Source: Microcaldota archaeon (GTDB lineage Archaea > Micrarchaeota > Micrarchaeia > Micrarchaeales > Micrarchaeaceae). Taken from it: a DNA stretch of 6,590 bases. Below are positions 1 to 5,709 of the stretch, piece after piece. Below the pieces are notes generated by a model. That model did not search any database, was not told the DNA's origin, and worked only from the letters and a program-made list of their open reading frames with translations. Location: the NCBI GenBank assembly GCA_021851535.1, contig JAJZDT010000064.1, positions 1 through 6,590 on the forward strand. Reading direction: 5' to 3'. Every line of letters begins with the position of its first letter. Position 1 is the first letter of the stretch. The position numbers and the translations under genes are program-made.

Positions 1-2162
1 ATGCTGCTTTCTTTATTCATTAAATGTAACCCACCGCATGCTTCAGCATCTATTAATGTACCATTTAAATCCATTAATTCAACTATCCTTAAAAGGCTTC
101 CAGGCACACCATGTCCCTGATATATTGAAAAGCCAAATTTGCTCTCGGCAACTCCGCGCTCCATCTCGCTTACCTTCACCTTTATGCCATTAAATATGAA
201 CTTATTCGCCATTGCCTCTATCTTTGATATATCGCTATCAGACAAACGCTCATGATGGGCTATATCTATATGCGCTTTATTTGGCCCTTTATGCGCACCC
301 TCCTGCCATGCATGCTTGCCGAGTATCTTGCGGCATGAAGCGCTTATTAAATGCGTAGCTGTATGATGAACCATAAGACGCAGCCTTCTATCTATATCCA
401 CCTCACAATTTACAATATTATTAACCAAAAAGTTAGGCTTGTCTTCTAGCGTATGGACTATGACACCATTTGAACTTTGAACATCTACCACATTTATACC
501 ATTTATCATTCCAAAATCCGCTTCTTGCCCACCACTCTCAGCATAGAACGGAGTCTTGTCAAGCACAACCTCATTGCCTTCAATCTTTATTGCTCTTGCC
601 TGTGCTTTTGATGTAAATGAATAGAAAAGCTTTTCAGTTTTAGGTAGTGTAGAAGTGTCAATATAGGATTTTGAAACCTTTGTTTTTTTCCCTTCAGCGA
701 AATTACTTTTTATTATGCTTGAATAGAAATTCTCTGGTATTTCCACATTAATGCCCTTTGACTTTGCAACTATAGCTATATGCTCAGGAGTTATACCATT
801 GCTTTCGTAGAGCAACTTTAACTTATCAGTAGTTATGCTCTCTTTTTTTGCGAGCATAGTATCTACAATCTTTCCTGCAGCGCTCTTTGTTGCATCATAA
901 CGTTTGCGCTCAACCTCCATTATATTAGGCATCTCAGTCACACCATCAGAAAGCTCATCATATAAACCTTTGAGCTCGCTTGCGTGAAGTTCCATTAATT
1001 TTATTATATCAAGATTGATATTATATTCATCAACCAAATCAAACATCCTTCTAAGTATTATCCTAAGATTGTACCCTCCACCAACGTTACTAGGAAGCGC
1101 ACCGTCAGTAACCCCAAATAATAGGCTTCTTGAATGATCCGCTATTGCATATGCGGCCTGCATGGGTTTTATAACATTATAATAATCATCTTTTGTTATT
1201 TTGGCACGCTTTATTATATAATCATCAAATTTCTCTAAGGTTTGAGCATCCCCCACATTCACAAATCCCGAGATATCAGCAACCTTTCTGTATATTTTTC
1301 TATCAAACGTTATGCCAGAGCTCTTTGCTATATACTTTAACTGCTTACTAAATGAAGCATCATAAATCGTATCTGCGCCAGTATAAAACCATAAAAGACG
1401 CTCAAATCCCCAGCCCACATCCACAACCATTCCGTCTAGCTCCTTTATCTTATTATTTACATATTCATATTGGGTAAAAACACTATTTGACAATTCTATT
1501 CCGCCAGAGAAGCTCTCAAGGCATGGACCAAATTCAGAAAAATCACCCATTGCCCAAACATCCTCTATATACGTTAGACTCTCGCGTTTAACGCCAAGAA
1601 CTTGTGTCATAAATTTATAATTAAGATCTATCGTCTTATCGCGCCAGTACCCTTCCTTTGGGTAATTAAACGCATGTTGACCCGTCATCATAAATGAGGT
1701 TAAATGTCTTCCAGTTATACCAACATTTGGCACGTCATTAAATCGCATGCACATCTGCGGCACTATTAGAGGATTTGCGCCATATTCAAAACTCATCAGT
1801 CCATTCTCTATGCGCTGAAAATCCTGTATGCTTGCTATGGTAAAATACAGATCCTGGCGCCATCTGCTAACTACAGGATATCTATCTATAATTGCATGAT
1901 TATTCTTCTTGAAAAAATCAGCAAACTTATTCCAAAACTCAACATATGAAATATCCTTTGGCACATCCTTTATAAATGTATAAGGCTCATGCTCCGGATC
2001 GCCGCATAATTCTCTACCATTATCAAGAGTCCAGAAATTCTTTTTGCACTCTCTGCACTGCTTTCTTATAAAACCCTCATTTGAAAATAATTCCGTCTGA
2101 TAGTAATCCTTGTATTTGCTGCTAAAATCGCGCCTGAGCTCATCCTTATCCAACGTACCCAT
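1..2162 (-). CDS. alaS: Alanyl-tRNA synthetase, archaeal type (3' end outside window)
   Basis: Charges tRNA-Ala with alanine in the cytoplasm and clears misacylated Ser/Gly-tRNA-Ala. I translated 720 uninterrupted codons from the ATG at 2162-2160 to the left edge; no stop is reached, and the C-terminal C-Ala domain lies outside. Residues 33-61 form the archaeal N-terminal zinc ribbon (C36, C39, C53, then H58 where Cys is usual). The catalytic core follows, with VPQMCMRFNDVPNVGITGRH, HAFNYP and GPC(214), then GFERLLWF and a DGALPSNVGGGY stretch leading into ILRR. The editing domain carries FYAESGGQ, the HTATH zinc pair (H600, H604) and CGGLH (C709, H713). It starts 7 bases after the nuclease stop, so the two are probably cotranscribed. 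A short GTGAT lies 3 bases before the ATG. The identification is very secure; the loop WAMGDFSEFGPC before C214 is unusual for the archaeal form. Confidence 0.97.
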   Translation of the reverse strand, partial: MGTLDKDELRRDFSSKYKDYYQTELFSNEGFIRKQCRECKKNFWTLDNGRELCGDPEHEPYTFIKDVPKDISYVEFWNKFADFFKKNNHAIIDRYPVVSRWRQDLYFTIASIQDFQRIENGLMSFEYGANPLIVPQMCMRFNDVPNVGITGRHLTSFMMTGQHAFNYPKEGYWRDKTIDLNYKFMTQVLGVKRESLTYIEDVWAMGDFSEFGPCLESFSGGIELSNSVFTQYEYVNNKIKELDGMVVDVGWGFERLLWFYTGADTIYDASFSKQLKYIAKSSGITFDRKIYRKVADISGFVNVGDAQTLEKFDDYIIKRAKITKDDYYNVIKPMQAAYAIADHSRSLLFGVTDGALPSNVGGGYNLRIILRRMFDLVDEYNINLDIIKLMELHASELKGLYDELSDGVTEMPNIMEVERKRYDATKSAAGKIVDTMLAKKESITTDKLKLLYESNGITPEHIAIVAKSKGINVEIPENFYSSIIKSNFAEGKKTKVSKSYIDTSTLPKTEKLFYSFTSKAQARAIKIEGNEVVLDKTPFYAESGGQEADFGMINGINVVDVQSSNGVIVHTLEDKPNFLVNNIVNCEVDIDRRLRLMVHHTATHLISASCRKILGKHAWQEGAHKGPNKAHIDIAHHERLSDSDISKIEAMANKFIFNGIKVKVSEMERGVAESKFGFSIYQGHGVPGSLLRIVELMDLNGTLIDAEACGGLHLMNKESS

Positions 2163-2165
2163 TAA

Positions 2166-2170
2166 ATCAC
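2166..2170 (-). promoter_or_regulatory. Possible Shine-Dalgarno for alaS
   Basis: On the minus strand GTGAT overlaps the end of the nuclease gene (its TAG stop is at 2172-2170) and sits 3 bases before the alaS ATG. It matches the 3' part of the archaeal GGAGGTGAT ribosome-binding sequence. The spacing is short, so this is a weak call, but it fits translational coupling of alaS to the upstream nuclease gene. Confidence 0.35.
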
Positions 2171-3045
2171 TATGTTTTTATATTGTCAGAAGTATACCAA
2201 ACCTTGCATTTATTTCCAAAGAAGCTGCAGAATTTGCATTTCCATTGTTCATTCTCTGGAACTGTAAGAGCCTCGCGCAGTCCATTCCAATACTTCAATG
2301 AATAGGACATTAGCTCATCATATTCCTTATCTGTATAATTTAACTTATACATTTTTATTAGTTTCTCAGTGAACTGATTGCTATATCTAATGTACATAGT
2401 ATTACTTATTTCAGGAAGGCTCTTTATGATATTAAAGAAGTTTTTTAATATACCATCTATTCCACGGATATTGCTTGGTATATTTAGCATAGAAATCTGC
2501 TGCTCAAATTCCCTTGTTAATGATAGATTCTTTATCCAATAGTCATCGCGAAACATATCTATAGTATATTTTTCGCTCTTTAAATCTTCAAGCATCTTTT
2601 TATATAATATTACCTGTACCCGATGTGTTAGCAGCTGCGCTGCATATGGAGGTTCATCCTTAGTCTTTGTCTTATTTTCGAGTATTATTATTGCATTATC
2701 TTTCATATGCAATTGGTCTATTTTACCGCGTAGGCTTATACCACCTATGCGCCCGAATATATTGACCTCGCGCGTCTTCTTACTCTTTAATAACTCGGAT
2801 ATCCCAATATAATTTGTATAGAGCGTTTTATATACAAAATCAGCATAACTCTTGGGCTCAAGATCAACTTGTATGTTTATCTTGTTCTCAAGCAGCTCAT
2901 GTATCTTCTTTCCCACCTTTTCAGCTTTTGTCTGGGAGCTCCCATAGATATATTCAAGCTCCATCTTTTTTTCGCACCAATACTGTGCGGATATGTCCGT
3001 AACGCTAATGCTCTTCTTTCCGAGCTTTCTCATTACGCCATTCAT
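2170..3045 (-). CDS. Cas4/Exo5-like PD-(D/E)XK nuclease with four cysteines for an Fe-S cluster
   Basis: Predicted 291-residue DNA exonuclease of the Cas4/exonuclease V superfamily, acting on DNA ends in repair or recombination. The signature is visible in order: SVTDISAQYWCEKK with C24, GKKIHELLE with H49, RGKIDQ with D110, ENK with E123 and K125 (the PD-(D/E)XK core), then QVILY with Q144 and Y148. Three cysteines follow near the C terminus: C270, C273, C280. C24 plus these three match the [4Fe-4S] arrangement of Cas4, AddB and Exo5. The middle region, about 155-260, is helical-looking and not assigned. The ATG at 3045 is preceded by an in-frame TGA at 3051-3049, so the start cannot be further upstream; an alternative in-frame ATG is at 3033. 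No cas genes or repeats are visible here, so an Exo5-like housekeeping or defence role is more likely than CRISPR adaptation. It leads into alaS 7 bases downstream, and its leader contains the C/D box sRNA. Confidence 0.88.
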   Translation of the reverse strand: MNGVMRKLGKKSISVTDISAQYWCEKKMELEYIYGSSQTKAEKVGKKIHELLENKINIQVDLEPKSYADFVYKTLYTNYIGISELLKSKKTREVNIFGRIGGISLRGKIDQLHMKDNAIIILENKTKTKDEPPYAAQLLTHRVQVILYKKMLEDLKSEKYTIDMFRDDYWIKNLSLTREFEQQISMLNIPSNIRGIDGILKNFFNIIKSLPEISNTMYIRYSNQFTEKLIKMYKLNYTDKEYDELMSYSLKYWNGLREALTVPENEQWKCKFCSFFGNKCKVWYTSDNIKT

Positions 3046-3117
3046 AATTCATCAGCCCGCCAACCAATCGTCATTGCCCAAATGGGCTCAGCGATTACCT
3101 CAGTCATCATCAGAATT
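3046..3117 (-). ncRNA. C/D box guide sRNA (candidate, 2'-O-methylation guide)
   Basis: On the minus strand every element of an archaeal C/D box sRNA is present in order. Box C is ATGATGA (3110-3104), then a 12-nt guide CTGAGGTAATCG, then box D' CTGA (3091-3088). A 13-nt spacer contains a self-complementary GCCCA/TGGGC. Box C' is ATGACGA (3074-3068, one change from consensus), then a 12-nt guide TTGGTTGGCGGG, then box D CTGA (3055-3052). The ends pair: AATTC (3117-3113) with GAATT (3050-3046). Twelve nt between C and D' and between C' and D is the canonical archaeal spacing. Such RNAs assemble with L7Ae, Nop5 and fibrillarin to direct ribose methylation of rRNA or tRNA. The 3' end abuts the nuclease ATG, so it would be cut from, or share, that gene's leader. 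The target is not identified. The 13-nt D'-C' spacer is slightly long. Confidence 0.85.
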
Positions 3118-3124
3118 AGTTTAT

Positions 3125-3147
3125 GCACATAAATTAATAATATGTGC
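3125..3147. repeat. Inverted repeat at the likely sRNA/nuclease promoter
   Basis: GCACATA (3125-3131) and TATGTGC (3141-3147) are perfect 7-bp inverted arms around a 9-base AT-only centre. The centre lies roughly 20-26 bases upstream of the predicted sRNA 5' end on the minus strand, which is where the box A (TATA) element of that transcript should be. It may be an operator around the promoter. No good TTTAWATA match is present inside it, so the promoter assignment is tentative. Confidence 0.45.
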
Positions 3148-3190
3148 TATCAACAAAACTGTAATAATATTATAGAATTATAACGCATAA

Positions 3191-3207
3191 AATTGACTAA
3201 ATCAATT
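3191..3207. repeat. Short inverted repeat in the divergent intergenic region
   Basis: AATTGA (3191-3196) and TCAATT (3202-3207) are perfect 6-bp arms around 5 bases. It lies between the minus-strand sRNA/nuclease unit and the plus-strand ATPase promoters. In AT-rich DNA such a repeat can arise by chance; a regulator site is possible but unsupported beyond symmetry. The rest of 3148-3250 is AT-rich and shows no ORF or RNA structure that I can support. Confidence 0.3.
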
Positions 3208-3255
3208 ACATGCCAAATTAATTACGCACTTGTAGTCACTAAAATTTCTTAAATA

Positions 3256-3263
3256 TTTATATA
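3256..3263 (+). promoter_or_regulatory. Second TATA-like box upstream of the ATPase gene
   Basis: A perfect TTTATATA preceded by AAATA, giving the same 13-base string AAATATTTATATA that recurs at 3329-3341. It would start transcription near 3288, giving a leader of about 75 bases that spans the TTCTGT repeats. It could be a distal promoter for the ATPase or a leftover duplication of the proximal one. Confidence 0.4.
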
Positions 3264-3307
3264 ATTTCCATAGACAAAAAGACATCAGTAAAATAAATAC
3301 CGGATTA

Positions 3308-3358
3308 TATTGTTCTGTAATAAAACAGAAATATTTATATATTGTTCTGTATAAAAAC
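3308..3358. repeat. Direct and inverted TTCTGT/ACAGAA repeats around the ATPase promoter
   Basis: TATTGTTCTGTA occurs at 3308-3319 and again at 3340-3351, exactly 32 bases apart (about three helical turns), each followed by an A-rich run ending in AAAAC. Between them ACAGAA (3325-3330) forms a perfect 6-bp inverted repeat with the first TTCTGT (3313-3318), with 6 bases between. The ACAGAA copy overlaps the BRE position just before the TATA box, and the second direct copy fills the interval from the TATA box to the start. That is the usual place for an archaeal repressor operator. The cognate regulator is unknown. Confidence 0.5.
3334..3341 (+). promoter_or_regulatory. TATA box of the ATPase gene (leaderless promoter)
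   Basis: TTTATATA matches the archaeal box A consensus and is preceded by the A-rich BRE-like AGAAATA. The box centre is about 25 bases upstream of the ATG at 3363, so transcription is expected to begin at or next to the start codon, giving a leaderless mRNA. This agrees with the lack of a Shine-Dalgarno sequence before the ATG. Confidence 0.7.
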
Positions 3359-3362
3359 AATT

Positions 3363-4622
3363 ATGGAGTTTAAAGAAATTTTTGAAGAATGGGATGTCTA
3401 CGCTAGAAAAAAACAACTACTCGATAGAGACTTCAATAAATTAAGTGTAATAAACAATGCAAACAAAAAAATTATAGCAATAACTGGTATAAGGCGCTGT
3501 GGTAAATCAAGTTTACTTATGCTATTTGAACGCGAACTGATTGCAGGAAAGGAGAAAGTCGCATACATAAATATGGAGGATAGCAGAATAAGCGGGAAGG
3601 AAGGAATTCTTGATGAAGTGTTGAAATGGTTTGGGGACGATGGTTTTCTTCTTCTTGATGAGATAACTGCAATTAGAGGCTGGGAGGGTTGGCTTGCAAG
3701 AGTACATGAACAACTAAAAGGAAAGCTCAAACTTATAGTAACATCCTCTCGTACAAGCATGATACACCCAAGCAAACCTCTTCGTGGACGCATTCTGCAC
3801 TTTGAACTCTTTCCACTATCATTCAAAGAGTATCTATCATTTAAAAATATAGTTATAGATGGTACTATAGTAAATCAAGGAAAACTGGAAAACACACTAA
3901 ATGAATACATAAGATATGGTGGATTCCCAGAAGTAGCTCTTGCAAACGAGGAGATCGACAAAATACGTTATCTGGAATCATATTTCAAAGATATAATAGG
4001 ACTTGATATAGCGGAGGTAACTGGAGATAATATAAATGTTGTAGAAATGTTTGCAAGATATGCTATTGAAAGCAGCTATTTCTCTGCATCAAAATGCCTA
4101 AATTTCTTCAAAACACTTGGATATAAAATTGGAAAAGAAAAACTTCTTAAGCTTGAGAGTTATTCTTCTGCAAGTTATCTCTTTTTCTTTGTTAAAATTT
4201 TCGCATACAACATAAAAAACAAATCGCAGTATCCTAGAAAAGTGTATAATGGTGATACTGGTTTTTATTATAGCAGTACTGGTAAAAAAGACCTTGGAAT
4301 TCAGTTCGAAAACCTTATATTCATAGAATTGAGGAGAAGGCAGAAATTAAATGAGGAGATATGTTATTGGAAGAACAAAGATGGAACAGAGGTTGATTTT
4401 GTGATAAAAACTGGTAGTTCCATTACAAAAATAATCCAAGCATCATATGACGTGCAACAAGATGATGTAAAGAAAAGAGAGATAAAAGGTGCACTAGCAT
4501 CATCAAATGAATTTCACATTAAAACTGCATTAATAATAACAAAAGACCTCAACGCCATTGAGCATGTAGATGGCATAGAGATTCAGTTCATTCCGATAAT
4601 AAAATGGCTCTTATCAAGTTGA
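3363..4622 (+). CDS. AAA ATPase with C-terminal DUF4143-type domain (COG1373 family)
   Basis: A 419-residue P-loop ATPase of the large archaeal/bacterial AAA_14-DUF4143 group, whose cellular role is poorly known. Walker A is GIRRCGKS (42-49), Walker B is FLLLDE (95-100), and the sensor-like strand IVTSS is at 125-129. RYGGFPEV (184-191) marks the entry into the second half. The C-terminal domain has FENLIFIEL (E316), GTEVDFVIK (D345) and IIQASYD (Q359). These positions correspond to a restriction-endonuclease-like fold in which the usual lysine is replaced by Gln, a pattern I recall as common in this family, so nuclease activity is doubtful. I chose ATG 3363 because the TATA box places the transcript start there; a TTG at 3342 would add seven residues but lies against the TATA box. 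No membrane segment is obvious. It diverges from the nuclease-alaS unit and converges on dph2. Confidence 0.9.
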   Translation: MEFKEIFEEWDVYARKKQLLDRDFNKLSVINNANKKIIAITGIRRCGKSSLLMLFERELIAGKEKVAYINMEDSRISGKEGILDEVLKWFGDDGFLLLDEITAIRGWEGWLARVHEQLKGKLKLIVTSSRTSMIHPSKPLRGRILHFELFPLSFKEYLSFKNIVIDGTIVNQGKLENTLNEYIRYGGFPEVALANEEIDKIRYLESYFKDIIGLDIAEVTGDNINVVEMFARYAIESSYFSASKCLNFFKTLGYKIGKEKLLKLESYSSASYLFFFVKIFAYNIKNKSQYPRKVYNGDTGFYYSSTGKKDLGIQFENLIFIELRRRQKLNEEICYWKNKDGTEVDFVIKTGSSITKIIQASYDVQQDDVKKREIKGALASSNEFHIKTALIITKDLNAIEHVDGIEIQFIPIIKWLLSS

Positions 4623-4640
4623 CAATACGTATATTATAGT

Positions 4641-4653
4641 TCTAATAATTAGA
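4641..4653. repeat. Small palindrome between convergent genes
   Basis: TCTAATAATTAGA is a perfect 6-bp inverted repeat around one base, inside the 74-base gap between the ATPase and dph2 stops. With no loop it would be a poor RNA hairpin. It may have no role. Confidence 0.25.
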
Positions 4654-4655
4654 TA

Positions 4656-4740
4656 TTACAAAAATACATAAAGGATGCTTATTTATCCGCTTATTTTCAT
4701 ATGTTATTTTTATTTCTAAGCGCTATAGTCTCTTTTTTTA
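4656..4740. terminator. Possible T-rich terminators of the convergent genes
   Basis: Archaeal transcription often stops at oligo-T tracts. For the plus-strand ATPase, T runs occur at about 4706-4716 and 4731-4739, inside the 3' end of dph2. For the minus-strand dph2, a five-T run lies opposite 4660-4664. The two transcripts would therefore overlap by some tens of bases. This is a position-based suggestion only. Confidence 0.3.
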
Positions 4741-5632
4741 TTTTAAGCACTTCCATTAACTCGTTTGAGCTAAGCAGCGGAACGCGCGTGCGATCATTAT
4801 CATCTATACCTATTCGTGGGCAGGCAGTATTTACAAGTGCGTCAAATTCCATCATGTTGTCTATCGAATTAAAGTCAAATGTATTTGCGACCAAGATACC
4901 AGCCTCGCAACCAGACTCTTCTATTCTTTTTTTCATGATATTCGCAAGCTGCATGTTATGCTGTCCATTCTTTGTACTAACTAATATGCCGAACTTTTTA
5001 GCATTAATAGAGGATAATATCTTTCCTCTGCTTATCTTTCTATACTTCTCACGATAGCTATCTATAAAGCCAACATATCCTTGAAATGGTTCTATAATTA
5101 AGAAGGGTTTTTTTGTATTGAGCAGAGCGCCCAATGGATGAAACATCCCGCCGCCGAAGTATACATGCGCATCTACCTCTCTATCTATATTAGCACTGCT
5201 GCCTATATCACAACCTAAGATCTGTCCTTTTTGCTTTGCAAACCCATATGGTTTTCCTATTATGACATTCTTGCCATTTTTTTCATAAAACAACTTAATA
5301 GCATCAAGCTGATGTATGTGCTGTATTGTTGTCACAATACCTATATTTTTATATGGCTCAAGAAGCTTTAGCGATTCGCTTAATATATCTAAATTTGCAT
5401 CTATTGTATAATGTACGTATTCAACATTAAAATCAACATGATGAAATTCTGCATGGCCAAAATGCACAAGCTTATCAGCCTTTATATTTTTTGCTTCGTC
5501 TAATGCCAAATCACATGCACCAAATGTTGGGGATGCTGATATAAAAACCTCATTTCCTAAAAGCTCAAGCTCCTTCGCATATTTCATGGCCTTATCCTTT
5601 AGACCTTCTGGAAATTGCAGTAGTATGCGCAT
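4697..5632 (-). CDS. dph2: Diphthamide synthase (2-(3-amino-3-carboxypropyl)histidine synthase)
   Basis: Catalyses the first step of diphthamide formation on a histidine of elongation factor 2: a [4Fe-4S] cluster cleaves S-adenosylmethionine to transfer a 3-amino-3-carboxypropyl group. The protein opens with the family's LLQFPEGLK (residues 4-12). The three cluster cysteines, one per repeat domain, are all present: SPTFGAC (C40), ILGCDIGSS (C141) and VNTACPRIGID (C271), matching the arrangement of the Pyrococcus homodimer. HFGHAEF (57-63) and YFGGGMFHPLG (158-168) are also family-like. With 311 residues it is slightly shorter than typical archaeal Dph2. I chose ATG 5632 over the TTG at 5644 because homologues begin just before the QFPEGL motif and the TATA-like box fits a short leader. 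It lies downstream of the L10e gene on the same strand, a translation-related pair. Confidence 0.95.
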   Translation of the reverse strand: MRILLQFPEGLKDKAMKYAKELELLGNEVFISASPTFGACDLALDEAKNIKADKLVHFGHAEFHHVDFNVEYVHYTIDANLDILSESLKLLEPYKNIGIVTTIQHIHQLDAIKLFYEKNGKNVIIGKPYGFAKQKGQILGCDIGSSANIDREVDAHVYFGGGMFHPLGALLNTKKPFLIIEPFQGYVGFIDSYREKYRKISRGKILSSINAKKFGILVSTKNGQHNMQLANIMKKRIEESGCEAGILVANTFDFNSIDNMMEFDALVNTACPRIGIDDNDRTRVPLLSSNELMEVLKIKKETIALRNKNNI

Positions 5633-5660
5633 TATTATCAACAAAGATTTAGCATTAGAT

Positions 5661-5670
5661 AATATTTAAC
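5661..5670 (-). promoter_or_regulatory. TATA-like box of dph2
   Basis: The minus strand reads GTTAAATATT, close to TTTAAATA. Its centre is about 33 bases before the dph2 ATG, so transcription would start some 7 bases upstream of the start codon. This suggests dph2 has its own promoter in the 77-base gap after the L10e gene, although read-through from that gene is also possible. Confidence 0.45.
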
Positions 5671-5709
5671 ATTATCCATTATAATGCCATAAAATATAGA
5701 GATAAATAA

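Noticed and set aside
2170..3045. Reading the nuclease as Cas4 of a CRISPR adaptation module
   Set aside because: No repeat array and no cas1 or cas2 are present in the window; the cysteine and nuclease motifs are shared with Exo5-type repair nucleases.
3075..3087. GCCCA/TGGGC as an independent hairpin or terminator
   Set aside because: It is fully contained in the D'-C' spacer of the C/D box sRNA, with a two-base loop, and no T-run follows.
2869..3132. Plus-strand open frames across the nuclease start and the sRNA
   Set aside because: They run antisense to the conserved N-terminal nuclease motifs and to the C/D box elements, without promoter or ribosome-binding support.
3342..3362. TTG start adding seven residues to the ATPase
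   Set aside because: It begins right at the end of the TATA box, upstream of the expected transcript start; ATG 3363 fits a leaderless mRNA.
3398..3826. Open frame of 142 codons on the minus strand inside the ATPase gene
   Set aside because: It lies opposite conserved Walker A and B coding sequence, has a low-complexity Ser/Pro/Leu composition, and shows no family motif; it is an antisense shadow.
4673..4696. GGAT/ATCC pair and the repeated GCTTATTT word as a hairpin terminator
   Set aside because: Only four base pairs around an eight-base loop, and the direct repeat is short; not enough to separate it from chance in AT-rich DNA.
4701..5057. Open frame of 118 codons on the plus strand over dph2
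   Set aside because: The opposite strand encodes the clearly conserved C-terminal part of Dph2 including C271; the plus-strand product has no recognisable motif.
5633..5644. TTG start adding four residues to Dph2
   Set aside because: The ATG at 5632 puts the conserved LLQFPEGL motif at the usual distance from the N terminus, and the TATA-like box fits it.
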